From assembly GCA_025454255.1 (NCBI GenBank), contig JALOOU010000022.1, forward strand, positions 1 to 35,685: DNA of 35,685 nt, in the 5' to 3' direction. Origin of the DNA: Desulfobacterales bacterium (lineage in GTDB: Bacteria > Desulfobacterota > Desulfobacteria > Desulfobacterales > SpSt-501). Below are positions 14,964 through 22,488 of this stretch, in pieces; the stretch's first letter is position 1; each line of letters begins with the position of its first letter. Under the pieces are notes generated by a model. The model searched no databases and was not told the origin of the DNA. It saw only the letters and a program-made list of their open reading frames with translations. The translations under genes and the position numbers were made by a program.

Positions 14964-16039
14964 CCGGCGAGCTCCTCCAGAAACAGGCACGCCTGCGCCA
15001 TGCTCTCCTCCCACGTGGGCCAGGCCCGATGGGTCGCGAGCGCCGCCCGCCCCATCCGCCCCAGGAGCCTGCGATCCGACATCCAGGCCACGATATGGCG
15101 CCCGACCGCGGCGAGCTCCCCCGGCGCCGCCAGCCATCCGTTCTCCCCGTGGCGCACGAATTCGCGCACTGCGCCGCGCTCCGAGCCGATCACCGGCAGC
15201 CCGAAGCCCATGGCCTCCAATGCGGCGATGCCGAACCCCTCGTGGGCGAAGGGCATGGCGAGCGCGTGGGACCGCAGGAACGCCGCGCGCAAATCGCCGC
15301 CCTCCAGGCGCCCGGAGAACGCCACGGCGGCGGAGAGCCCCAGCCGGGAGACGAGCCGGCGGGCCCGGCGCGCATAGGCCCGGTCCATCTGCGTATCGCC
15401 CACGACCGTGAGCCGCCAGCCCGCCTGCGGCAGCAGCGCCAAGGCCCTGAGCAGCCCCTCCAGCCCCTTGACCGGCGAGAGGTTTCCCACGAACAGAAGC
15501 TCGAGCGGCCCCGCGCGCTCGGCGCGCGCGGCGATCGCGTCCGCGGCGGCCGGCGCGCCGAGGCGGTTTCCGGCCGGGCGGACCACGCGCTGCGGCCGCT
15601 CCCGGCCGGCCAGCCGCCGGGCCTGCCGCTGCGTCGCTTCGCTGTTGAAAACGAAAGCATCCAGGCCCGCGAGATAGCGTTTTTCGAAAACGCGGTAAAA
15701 GGCGTTGATCCACTTGCGGCGCGGCTGCAGGCAGAGGAGCTGGTGGACGATGCCCACGATGGGACGGCGGGGCCCGGCGCGCAGCGAGCGGTTGACGCCG
15801 AGGAGGCGGGGGTGGGCGAGCTCGTCCTGCAGCAGGAGGTCCCAGCCGCCGCCGTCGAGGCGCCGGCTGAGCCCGCGGGAGAGATTGGCCGCCAGGGAGA
15901 GCCCGTAGCTTGCCTGCGGCAGGCCGACCAGCTCGACCCGGTGGCCCCGGCGGCGCAGGGCCTCGACCAGAAACCGGTCGTAGATGAACCCGCCGGTCAA
16001 GGTCTCCAGGCGGCCGGTGATGATCAGGGCGACTTTCAT
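14960..16039 (-). CDS. GT4-type glycosyltransferase
   Basis: A 359-residue GT-B fold glycosyltransferase of the GT4 kind. The N-terminus M-K-V-A-L-I-I-T-G-R-L-E-T-L-T-G-G-F-I-Y-D has the expected glycine-rich acceptor-side loop. The C-terminal domain shows L-L-F-V-G-N-L-S-P-V-K-G-L, then P-F-A-H-E-G-F-G-I-A-A-L-E-A-M-G-F-G-L-P-V-I-G, the donor-binding E-x7-E type element. Further on come G-A-V-R-E-F-V and H-G-E-N-G-W-L-A. It is cytoplasmic or peripheral, with no membrane helix. The start overlaps the PTPS-like stop by four bases and its stop overlaps the sulfatase-like start by four bases, so translation is coupled. Known GT4 relatives include pteridine glycosyltransferases of cyanobacteria, which is worth noting given the PTPS-like neighbour, but the acceptor cannot be read from the sequence. 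Confidence 0.92.
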   Translation of the reverse strand: MKVALIITGRLETLTGGFIYDRFLVEALRRRGHRVELVGLPQASYGLSLAANLSRGLSRRLDGGGWDLLLQDELAHPRLLGVNRSLRAGPRRPIVGIVHQLLCLQPRRKWINAFYRVFEKRYLAGLDAFVFNSEATQRQARRLAGRERPQRVVRPAGNRLGAPAAADAIAARAERAGPLELLFVGNLSPVKGLEGLLRALALLPQAGWRLTVVGDTQMDRAYARRARRLVSRLGLSAAVAFSGRLEGGDLRAAFLRSHALAMPFAHEGFGIAALEAMGFGLPVIGSERGAVREFVRHGENGWLAAPGELAAVGRHIVAWMSDRRLLGRMGRAALATHRAWPTWEESMAQACLFLEELAG

Positions 16040-16416
16040 GGCAGCGGCTGGGTGTAGGCCGCCCACGCCTGCGGGCCCTCCCAGATGCGCACCTCGAGCG
16101 CGCTTGCCGCCGGTGCCGGCAGGCCGTCGGCCAGCGCTTGCCAGAGGATCCGGCACAGGTGCTCGAGGCTGGGGTTCAGCCCTTCGAACTCGGGCAGCTC
16201 GTTCAGGCTCCGGTCGTGGAAGCCGCTGAGCGCGCGTCGCAGGCCGGCCGCGAGCGCGTCGATGTCGACCAGGAACCCGTGGGCGTCGAGCGCGCGGCCG
16301 CTCAGCCGGGCCTCCACGCGATAGCGGTGCGGGTGCGGCCGGTTTTCCGGCCCGAAATCCCCTCCGATCAAGTAGTGCCGGGCGATCAGCTCCTGCTGCA
16401 CGGCGACGGTGTACAT
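16036..16416 (-). CDS. 6-pyruvoyl-tetrahydropterin synthase/QueD-like protein, PTPS-III-like active site
   Basis: A 126-residue T-fold protein of the PTPS/QueD family (COG0720), normal in length. The zinc ligands are kept: His14 in A-R-H-Y-L, and His28 and His30 in R-P-H-P-H-R-Y. Also present are L-V-D-I-D near 49-53 and the substrate-anchoring Glu113 in I-W-E-G-P. The residue four before the first His of H-x-H, normally the catalytic Cys, is Glu24. A Glu there recalls the PTPS-III group that forms 6-hydroxymethyl-dihydropterin, as I remember it. The usual Asp-His pair before x-x-L-N is reversed as His67-Asp68. It is therefore unlikely to be an ordinary QueD or PTPS. A strong GGAGGT lies just before the ATG. 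It is embedded among dehydrogenase, reductase and glycosyltransferase genes rather than queuosine genes. Confidence 0.88.
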   Translation of the reverse strand: MYTVAVQQELIARHYLIGGDFGPENRPHPHRYRVEARLSGRALDAHGFLVDIDALAAGLRRALSGFHDRSLNELPEFEGLNPSLEHLCRILWQALADGLPAPAASALEVRIWEGPQAWAAYTQPLP

Positions 16417-16442
16417 GGCGACCTCCTTCGGGGGCGGCGGTC

Positions 16443-17465
16443 TCAATGGCCGTAAGTCAACAGCACCTGCAGGGCCTGCGCGCAGTTGCGGTCGAGGAGG
16501 GCATAGGCCTCCCCCGCCGCCTCGACCGCGAACTCGTGCGTGATCAGCCGCGCGGGGCCGGTGCGGCGGATCTGCTCCCAGGCCACGGCAAAGCGCCGCT
16601 GCCGGCTCCAGCGCGCCATGAATGCCGGCGGCAGGGTGCTGACCTGGCTGCCGATCAGCCGGATGCGGCTGCGGTGGAAGCTGCCGCCCAGGTTCGCGGC
16701 CGCCGGCCGGCCGCCGTACCAGGAGCCGAGGACGATGCGCGCCCCGAACCCGGCCGCCGCGATGGCCGCATCCAGGGCGGGCGGGTGCCCCGAGAGCTCG
16801 AAGACCAAATCCGCCATGGCCCCCTCGGTCGCCTCCCGCAGCCACGCGATCAGCTCCTGCGGCCGGGCCGGGTCGAAGACCGCGTGGACCCCGGCCCGCA
16901 GCGAGGCTTCTTGGCGCAAGGGCAGGGGCTCGACGGCGGAGAGGGAGGCCAGGGGAAAGGCCGACAGCAGGCCGCTGGCGAGCAGGCCGACCACCCCCTG
17001 GCCGAAGACCACGACATGCTCGCCGACCGCGGGCAGCCCGTCCAGCATCAGGGTTGCGGCGGTCTCCATGTTGGCCAGAAAGACGGCATCCCGCAAGCCG
17101 ACGCTCTCGGGGATGGGCACCAGCTCGGCGGGCCGGGAGAGAAAGTGGCTCGCGTGCGGCCGGAACCCGAAGACCCTGCGGCCGATCCAGGCCGGGTCCA
17201 CCCGCCGGCCGGCCGCCGCGACGCTGCCGGCCGCGGCGTAGCCGTAGCGCAGCGGAAAGCGGAAAAGGCCGGAGAAGCCGGGCAGGCAGGCGTCCACGGG
17301 CAGGTCCGGCGGCGCCTGGCCGCGGTAGACGAGCAGCTCCGTGCCGGCGCTGATGGCGGACGCCTCGACCTGGACCAGCACCTCGTCGTCCGCCGGTTCG
17401 GGCACCGGATCGAGCGCGGTCTCCACCCGCCCGGGGGCCAGGAATACCACCGCGCGGCGCTTCAC
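16443..17465 (-). CDS. MDR-superfamily (zinc-type alcohol) dehydrogenase without visible zinc ligands
   Basis: A 340-residue medium-chain dehydrogenase/reductase. The N-terminal catalytic domain includes E-V-L-V-Q-V-E-A-S-A-I-S-A-G-T-E and R-Y-G-Y-A-A-A-G-S-V. The nucleotide-binding fold follows with V-V-V-F-G-Q-G-V-V-G-L-L near residue 175, the G-x-G-x-x-G type loop. The usual Cys and G-H-E ligands for catalytic zinc are replaced (S-A-G-T-E instead of C-x-T-D), and the four-Cys structural site is absent, so zinc dependence is doubtful. The pattern recalls the BchC-like branch. The start is GTG at 17465, overlapping the preceding reductase stop by four bases; the PTPS-like gene follows 26 bases later. 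It probably oxidises or reduces an alcohol intermediate in the cluster's pathway; the substrate is unknown. Confidence 0.87.
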   Translation of the reverse strand: MKRRAVVFLAPGRVETALDPVPEPADDEVLVQVEASAISAGTELLVYRGQAPPDLPVDACLPGFSGLFRFPLRYGYAAAGSVAAAGRRVDPAWIGRRVFGFRPHASHFLSRPAELVPIPESVGLRDAVFLANMETAATLMLDGLPAVGEHVVVFGQGVVGLLASGLLSAFPLASLSAVEPLPLRQEASLRAGVHAVFDPARPQELIAWLREATEGAMADLVFELSGHPPALDAAIAAAGFGARIVLGSWYGGRPAAANLGGSFHRSRIRLIGSQVSTLPPAFMARWSRQRRFAVAWEQIRRTGPARLITHEFAVEAAGEAYALLDRNCAQALQVLLTYGH

Positions 17466-18214
17466 CGGGGCCCCCACTCCGGCCGGGCCCAGACGATCAG
17501 GTCCGGCCCCGCCTGCCGGTAGACGGCCTCCTCCAGGTGAATGCCGAGCCCCCCCTCGAACTGCCCGGCATCGAGCACGGCCAGACCGCCCACGAACCGC
17601 GGGCTGACCGTGACCACCAGCAGGTCCGCCAGCCGGCAGCGCAGGAAGCTGGTGATCACGCGCGCGCCGCCCTCCACCATGAGGCTGTCGACCCGGTTCG
17701 CGCAGAGGAGCCCCATGAGCGCCGCGAGGTCGATGCGTCCGTCGGGCCCGGCGGCGCAGGCCATCGGGGTTGCGCCCGCCGCCCGTAGCGCCCGGGTGCG
17801 TGCATCCGGCAGCGGGTGGCGGTGGATGAGCCAGGGCCGGGCATCCGGGCGCTGCACCAGGCGGGCCGCGGGCGGGGTTCTCAGGTGCGTGTCGAGCACC
17901 ACCGGCTGCGGCTGGCGCCCGGCGCCGTCGCAGGCCGTCAGCCGGGGGTCGTCCGCCAGGACCGTGCCGATCCCCACCAGGATCGCCCCGCACAGGCTGC
18001 GGATGCCGTGGGTGATCCGCATGGACTCGGGGCTGCTCAGCTGAATCCGCTCGCGGTTGCGGCCGGCGATGCTGCCGTCGACGCTCTGGGCGTAGCTCAG
18101 CACGATGAAGGGGCGCCGGTGGGCTGCGCGGAAAGCGGGGGCGGCCGCCAGGCGGCGCTCGAGCTCCTCCAGCGAGCAGATGGCGCCCGGGCGGTCGGCG
18201 GGGATGTTCGTCAT
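17462..18214 (-). CDS. RibD C-terminal-type reductase (dihydrofolate reductase family)
   Basis: A 250-residue stand-alone NADPH reductase related to the C-terminal domain of RibD, which reduces the ribosyl group of a pyrimidine to ribityl in riboflavin synthesis. Motifs are V-L-S-Y-A-Q-S-V-D-G-S-I-A-G near residues 38-51, then R-I-T-H-G-I-R-S-L-C-G-A-I-L-V-G-I-G-T-V-L-A-D-D-P-R-L-T near 66-93. The diagnostic M-V-E-G-G-A-R-V-I-T-S-F-L lies near 178-190. The RibD deaminase domain is absent, as in other single-domain homologues. No riboflavin genes are nearby. It overlaps both neighbours by four bases, between the CDP-alcohol enzyme and the dehydrogenase. Possible roles are reduction of a pterin or of a ribosyl moiety to a polyol; the neighbours cannot separate these. 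Confidence 0.9.
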   Translation of the reverse strand: MTNIPADRPGAICSLEELERRLAAAPAFRAAHRRPFIVLSYAQSVDGSIAGRNRERIQLSSPESMRITHGIRSLCGAILVGIGTVLADDPRLTACDGAGRQPQPVVLDTHLRTPPAARLVQRPDARPWLIHRHPLPDARTRALRAAGATPMACAAGPDGRIDLAALMGLLCANRVDSLMVEGGARVITSFLRCRLADLLVVTVSPRFVGGLAVLDAGQFEGGLGIHLEEAVYRQAGPDLIVWARPEWGPR

Positions 18215-19419
18215 GGTCTGTCGCACCTCGCAGGCGGCGGCTGCGGCCGGCTGCGCATCCGATTCCGAAAAAAGGGCTCCTCCGGCTGCCAGAGCCGCGG
18301 GCGGCCCGCACCGGTCAGGATCAGCCCGGCGGCACAGACCGCCGTCAGCAGCCACGCAGCCCCCGCGGCCGGGCCTGCCGCCATGCCGGCCGCGGTCAGG
18401 CTCAGCGCCACGGCCGCCAGGCGGGCCGCGATACCGAGGGCCGCCATGACCGCCGCGCCGGCGAGCACCCCCTGCTCGATGCCCGACAGGGGGTGAACCG
18501 GATCGCCCCCGCCGCGGGTGGCGAGCAGCACTCCGGCCCCCGCCGCCGCGCCCGCGCGCAGGGCGAGCGGCAGCCATCGCGCGGCCGCCTGCTGGACGCG
18601 GGCGGCCCGCCGGTCGAGCAGCCGGCCCTCCGGCGCGGCCCGGCCGCAGACGACCAGCCAATCCAGGGCAAAGCCTGCCGTCAGCGCCGCTGCGATCGTG
18701 AGGGCGGCCGGCGCCACGGCGGGCGCGGCGAACACCGGCATCAGGATGGCGGCGGTGAACCCCATCGCGCAGCCGGCGGTGAGGCGCGCCGCCGCGCGGG
18801 GCTGGACCGCGGCAACGGGGCGGCCGAGCCGCCGCCGCAGCCCGGCGGCGGCCTGCACGACATAGACGCCGAACCCGGCTGCGAGGAAGGCGGCCGGCGC
18901 CCGGCCGAGCCACACGGCCAGGCTCGCTGCCGCCAGCAGGCCGATGGCATCGACCTCGCCGTCCAGGCGCGCCCCCAGCCGGGTTGGGCCGCCGGCGGCC
19001 CGCGCGAGGCCGCCGTCGACGGCGTCGAGGCCGGAGGCCGCCAGGTAGAGCGCGGCCGGCAGCCAGGCCGCCCACGCCGCAGGGCCTGCAGGGTCTATCG
19101 CCGGCCGAAAGAGAAAGCCCGCGAGCACGGCGATCAGGGCGGCGCGCACCAGGGTGACGGCGTTGGCCGCCCCTAGTCTCGGGTTGAGGCGCGGCTTCCC
19201 CGGCGGCCGGTTGAGCGCGAGCATGTGATCGGTGCGGATCCATAGATACACCATCACCGCCGCGGTTTGCAAACCGGCCTGGGCGGCCGCGCCCGCCCCC
19301 CAGAGGGTGTGCCAGAGCCACAGGCCGCCGCACAGAAACGGCAGCGCTGCGATCCAGGCCCGGCGCCAGCGGCGGCGCAGCTGCGCTAGGGCTTCGTCAT
19401 GAGAGATGGCGCTCGACAT
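18211..19419 (-). CDS. CDP-alcohol phosphatidyltransferase family protein with extended C-terminus
   Basis: A 402-residue polytopic membrane protein with a perfect CDP-alcohol phosphotransferase signature: D132-x2-D135-G-x2-A-R-x8-G149-x3-D153-x3-D157. This motif binds Mg2+ and the CDP group, and enzymes with it join a CDP-activated lipid or alcohol to an alcohol acceptor. Before it lies the R-L-G-A-A-N-A-V-T-L-V-R segment that commonly opens the domain. The family core is about 200 residues; here another 200 or so follow with five or six more hydrophobic segments, so the protein is longer than usual and has an extra membrane region. It is the first gene of the six-gene unit, 45 bases after exonuclease I. 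No clear ribosome site precedes the ATG at 19419. Substrate and product are unknown; the neighbouring reductase suggests an unusual polyol or head group. Confidence 0.9.
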   Translation of the reverse strand: MSSAISHDEALAQLRRRWRRAWIAALPFLCGGLWLWHTLWGAGAAAQAGLQTAAVMVYLWIRTDHMLALNRPPGKPRLNPRLGAANAVTLVRAALIAVLAGFLFRPAIDPAGPAAWAAWLPAALYLAASGLDAVDGGLARAAGGPTRLGARLDGEVDAIGLLAAASLAVWLGRAPAAFLAAGFGVYVVQAAAGLRRRLGRPVAAVQPRAAARLTAGCAMGFTAAILMPVFAAPAVAPAALTIAAALTAGFALDWLVVCGRAAPEGRLLDRRAARVQQAAARWLPLALRAGAAAGAGVLLATRGGGDPVHPLSGIEQGVLAGAAVMAALGIAARLAAVALSLTAAGMAAGPAAGAAWLLTAVCAAGLILTGAGRPRLWQPEEPFFRNRMRSRPQPPPARCDRP

Positions 19420-19464
19420 CGATCTTGGCTCAGCAAGGCCCCCGGGGCCTGCCGGCGGGTGGCC

Positions 19465-20910
19465 TCATGCCCCGGGCGCGGCGGCCGGCGGGGTGCAACT
19501 GAAGCTTCGGCGGATGTAGTCGTAGAGCTCGTCAAGCAGGCTGCGGCCGGCCTCGTCCAGCTCCGCGGACCCCCGCAGCCGCAGGATTTCGGCGGCGAGG
19601 GCGGGCGCGGTCGCGCGGGGCGCGCCGTTGAAGTCGGCCATGGGCTCCGCCCGGCAGAGGCGCTGCAGGTGGCGCTCGCGCTCGGCGGCCAGCGCGGCAG
19701 GCAGCTCCGCGCCGTAGTTGCGGAACAGGATGCGCCGCGCCAGGGTGCGGGCCTCCGGGCTGGCGAAGCGTTCGGCCAGGGCCGCCTTTTCCGGGGTCGA
19801 AGCGGCATGGAAGGCGCGGCACAGCGCCTCGTCGGCCCGGCTCCAAAATCCGGTCTGGTAAAGGCTCGCATCGGGGTCCAGGCCCGGGATGAACGCGTAG
19901 CGGAAGTGGCGGTGGTGCTCTGCGATGCGCGCGAAGAGGGCCGGCTGCGAGCGGAGGAACGCGAGGCTCGCCTGCATCTCTTCGCGCCGCTCGGGCGCCA
20001 CCGGCCCGAGGTAGCGCTCGGTGGGCGGCAGCAGGATCCCGGGCTCCCCGGCGCGCTTGCGGGCCACCCAGGTGCATTCGGCGACGCTCTCCTCGCGGCA
20101 GGCTCGCAGGGCCGGCAGGTCCAGGCGCAGCCAGAGGGACTGTTTCGGGTAGGGGACCGACTGGCCCAGGCAGAGCACCGGGGCCTGGAACTTGAGCCGC
20201 GTCCCGAACTCGCCGGCCATCAGCAGGGCCAGGCGGTGGTCTCCCAGAGCGCTCGAAAAGGCGACCGGCAGCTCCGCGGCGCGCCGCTCGTCGATCTGCC
20301 TGCGGAAGCAGCCGTCCAGGTAGCGCCACATGCGCTCATCCCGCGCGAGCAGGCGGGCGAGCCCCAGGGCGGCCTCCACGTCCGCGAGCGCCTGGTGCGA
20401 CGGCCCCGAAAAAAGGGCGTTCGCGGCCCCGATGTCCTCCAGCTTGAGCGAGGCCCTGCCGTTGGGTTCCGGCCACCTCAGGGCCTCGCGGCGGTAGAGC
20501 CAATAGGCGAGGGTGATGGGCAGCAGGTCCATCCGGCGGCAGCCGTTGGCGTACTGGTGGGTGTAAGGCGGCAGCAGGTTGCGGTGAAACGCGAAGCGCA
20601 GGAATTCGTCGTCGAAACCGATGGAGTTGTAGCCGATGCTGACGGTGCCGGGCCGGTTGAGCTGGGCGTGGATCTCGCGGATGGCCTCGTATTCGCAGCG
20701 GCCCGCGAGGCACTCCGCCACGCGCAGGCGGGTCACGAGAAGGGCCGCCGCCGACGGGATCACATCGGGGCGCAGCCGGATGTTTACGGCGAACCGGTCG
20801 ACTTCGTTGAGGTCGCCGTCGGTGCGGATGGCGGCGAACTCGAGGATCTGGTCGAATGCGCGGCTCAGGCCCGTGGTCTCGATGTCGTAGAAAAGAAAGG
20901 TCTCGGCCAT
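19465..20910 (-). CDS. sbcB: exodeoxyribonuclease I
   Basis: A 481-residue protein matching E. coli exonuclease I, a processive 3'-5' single-strand DNA exonuclease used in recombination and mismatch repair. The DEDDh active site begins F-L-F-Y-D-I-E-T-T-G with Asp9 and Glu11. It continues with G-Y-N-S-I-G-F-D-D-E-F near residue 93 and S-H-Q-A-L-A-D-V-E-A-A near 173 for the later His and Asp. Downstream the SH3-like and C-terminal helical regions are recognisable, including R-R-I-L-F-R-N-Y near 395 where E. coli has a related F-N-Y-R-A-R segment. The length is close to the 475 residues of the E. coli enzyme. The gene lies 49 bases after the HSDR_N-type gene and 45 bases before the CDP-alcohol gene. 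This family is less common outside Gammaproteobacteria, so horizontal acquisition is possible. Confidence 0.93.
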   Translation of the reverse strand: MAETFLFYDIETTGLSRAFDQILEFAAIRTDGDLNEVDRFAVNIRLRPDVIPSAAALLVTRLRVAECLAGRCEYEAIREIHAQLNRPGTVSIGYNSIGFDDEFLRFAFHRNLLPPYTHQYANGCRRMDLLPITLAYWLYRREALRWPEPNGRASLKLEDIGAANALFSGPSHQALADVEAALGLARLLARDERMWRYLDGCFRRQIDERRAAELPVAFSSALGDHRLALLMAGEFGTRLKFQAPVLCLGQSVPYPKQSLWLRLDLPALRACREESVAECTWVARKRAGEPGILLPPTERYLGPVAPERREEMQASLAFLRSQPALFARIAEHHRHFRYAFIPGLDPDASLYQTGFWSRADEALCRAFHAASTPEKAALAERFASPEARTLARRILFRNYGAELPAALAAERERHLQRLCRAEPMADFNGAPRATAPALAAEILRLRGSAELDEAGRSLLDELYDYIRRSFSCTPPAAAPGA

Positions 20911-20959
20911 GCCGGCATGAGTGCGACGCGCGGCGGGGGGTTGTCAAGGAAAAAAACGG

Positions 20960-22084
20960 CTATTGCGTGGTGATCACCAGCTCCTCGTGGCCGTAGCCGA
21001 ACTCCGTCATCAGGTCTCCCACGGTCTTGACGATCTCATCGGGGCTCAGCTTGGTTTCGACGTAGATGTTGGTCCTGCGGATCTTCTCCGGAATCCGCAG
21101 CTGGTCCGAATAGCGCGAGAAACAGGGCTGATGATCGTCATACATCCAGAGCACCTTCTCGAACTCCTGGGCGTGGGCGGCCGCAAACTGGTTGCACAGG
21201 GTGGTCAGCAGCTGCTCCCAGGACTTGACCGGGAAGCTCCTGCCCTGAAACGTGAACGAGTCGATCGCTTTGTCGGCAAAAAACTCCGGCCTGCGGGTGT
21301 TGATGCCGGCGCTCTTGCCCTCGGCCTCCGGCGGCGCCGGGGGCTCGGCGGCCTGCGCCCCGGGCGCCTGCGGGTCGGGGGCCGCCTCCTCGTCCTCCAC
21401 GAGCCACAGGCCCCTGTGCCGGCGGATGAACGCCTCGACGGCGGCCGGCTCGGGCCTGAACCCGCACAGCGCCCCGGCGGCCTCGCTCAGGATCTCGACC
21501 AGGGCCTTGTCCGGCTCCGACACCACCCGGTTCCACGCCGCGGGCAGGATGCGAGCCGCCTGTTCGCGCCGCTGGTTCTGCATCGCGGCTTCGGCGGCCT
21601 CCAGGTGGCCGCCGCCGGCCACCTTTTCACGGCTGAGCAGGCCGATCAGAACGGCCGCCGCCTCCTCGGGCTTCTCCGCGAGGAGGTCGATGGCATGGCA
21701 CTGCTTCTGTTTGAACCCTCCGCGGACCGAGGTCAAGTAGAAGCTCCAGACCGGGCCGTCCGTGTAGGCGCACAGCTCCACCGACTCCTGGGCGGAGAGG
21801 GCCACGAGCTGTTTGCGAAGGCCGTCGGGGTCTTCGGGGTTGCGCTTTACCTCGAGCAGCAGCCGGACCTTCCCGTCGATGCGCAACGCGTAGCTGACCC
21901 TTACCCCGTCGGCGGAATAGTCCGGTGCGACCTCCTCCACATCGAAGATCTCCCAGCCCAGCAGGGAGAGGAGCCGCAGCACCACCGCCTGCTTGGTGGA
22001 GGCCTCGTCGAAGGAGAGCAGTTTCCGGCTGGTTTTGAGCTCGCGGATGAATGCAACGATCGGCTTTTTGGCGGCTTTTTCCAT
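20960..22084 (-). CDS. HSDR_N (type I restriction R subunit N-terminus)-like protein
   Basis: A 374-residue protein whose residues about 25-130 resemble the HSDR_N nuclease domain: F-D-E-A-S-T-K-Q-A-V-V-L-R-L-L-S-L-L-G-W, then V-S-Y-A-L-R-I-D-G-K and L-L-L-E-V-K-R. The E-V-K part of a PD-(D/E)xK site is present (Glu78, Lys80), but the first catalytic Asp, expected in a V-D-Y-x-L block, is Ser64. Nuclease activity is therefore doubtful. A Pro/Ala-rich linker near 228-252 leads to a C-terminal domain that ends in F-G-Y-G-H-E-E-L-V-I. No helicase or methylase genes are near, so it is not part of a standard restriction system. ATG 22084 is chosen because GGAG lies six bases upstream; TTG 22120 is weak. 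A sigma-28-like promoter lies about 200 bases upstream, and exonuclease I follows. Confidence 0.8.
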   Translation of the reverse strand: MEKAAKKPIVAFIRELKTSRKLLSFDEASTKQAVVLRLLSLLGWEIFDVEEVAPDYSADGVRVSYALRIDGKVRLLLEVKRNPEDPDGLRKQLVALSAQESVELCAYTDGPVWSFYLTSVRGGFKQKQCHAIDLLAEKPEEAAAVLIGLLSREKVAGGGHLEAAEAAMQNQRREQAARILPAAWNRVVSEPDKALVEILSEAAGALCGFRPEPAAVEAFIRRHRGLWLVEDEEAAPDPQAPGAQAAEPPAPPEAEGKSAGINTRRPEFFADKAIDSFTFQGRSFPVKSWEQLLTTLCNQFAAAHAQEFEKVLWMYDDHQPCFSRYSDQLRIPEKIRRTNIYVETKLSPDEIVKTVGDLMTEFGYGHEELVITTQ

Positions 22085-22122
22085 TACGGCTCCATCCAAA
22101 GGGTCAAGGGGTTCATGCAAGC

Positions 22123-22264
22123 GGTTTCACAGCCTCGCACCACCGCCGCGGGCGCGGCGCCGGGCGATTCGAAAGCGCTGCCGCCTGGACGGGCCGCGAG
22201 CACCTTCGGAAGGCCGGCCATCCCGTCCGGGCGCGGGGCCGCCGGCCGTCGGGCGGAGGCTGTG
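22123..22264. repeat. dispersed intergenic element, copy A
   Basis: The first 100 bases match copy B (34823 onward) at about 73% identity without a gap; after a 13-base insertion here the similarity resumes around GGCCGTC. The ends pair as CACAGCC (22128-22134) with GGCTGTG (22258-22264). It lies in the leader that would run from the - strand sigma-28-like promoter to the HSDR_N-type gene. Whether it is an RNA or a DNA element is unknown. Confidence 0.6.
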
Positions 22265-22280
22265 CGTCCGGCTGCTACCT

Positions 22281-22308
22281 ATATCGGCCAACGGCGGCGA
22301 AACCTTGA
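22281..22308 (-). promoter_or_regulatory. sigma-28 (FliA)-like promoter, site 2
   Basis: On the - strand TCAAG (22308-22304), 15 bases, then GCCGATAT (22288-22281). Spacing is identical to the other three sites. It points towards the HSDR_N-type gene, with a leader of about 190 bases that would include element copy A. Confidence 0.5.
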
Positions 22309-22427
22309 TGCCCCGCAGCCGGGGGGGCGGGCCGGCAGCAGAGGCCCTCCGGCCCGGCCCCCGGCCGCTGCCGGGCGGTCCCGCCGGCAGCGGTGTTCGG
22401 CCCGCTCGTTCGTCGCTGCACCGCGCA

Positions 22428-22455
22428 TCAAGTTTTCAGGTGCGGCGGCCGATAG
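22428..22455 (+). promoter_or_regulatory. sigma-28 (FliA)-like promoter, site 3
   Basis: TCAAGTTT (22428-22435), 12 bases, then GCCGATAG (22448-22455). Both boxes differ from the FliA consensus TAAAGTTT and GCCGATAA by one base each; the spacer is one base longer than in E. coli. The start site near 22462 gives a short leader to the gene at 22489. Confidence 0.65.
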
Positions 22456-22488
22456 AGATCCCAGGATCACTCTGCGGGGAGAAGAGGG

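Larger units (their letters stand above)
22085..22488. other. 404-base divergent intergenic region
   Basis: No convincing gene is seen here. It holds the dispersed element copy A (22123-22264), a - strand sigma-28-like promoter (22281-22308) and a + strand one (22428-22455). Between the promoters is a very GC-rich segment with an 8-bp inverted repeat, CCGGCAGC (22332-22339) and GCTGCCGG (22367-22374). Confidence 0.6.

Noticed and set aside
14964..15713. Upstream extension of the sulfatase-like frame
   Set aside because: The frame stays open because of GC content; the protein starts at 14963, overlapping the glycosyltransferase stop.
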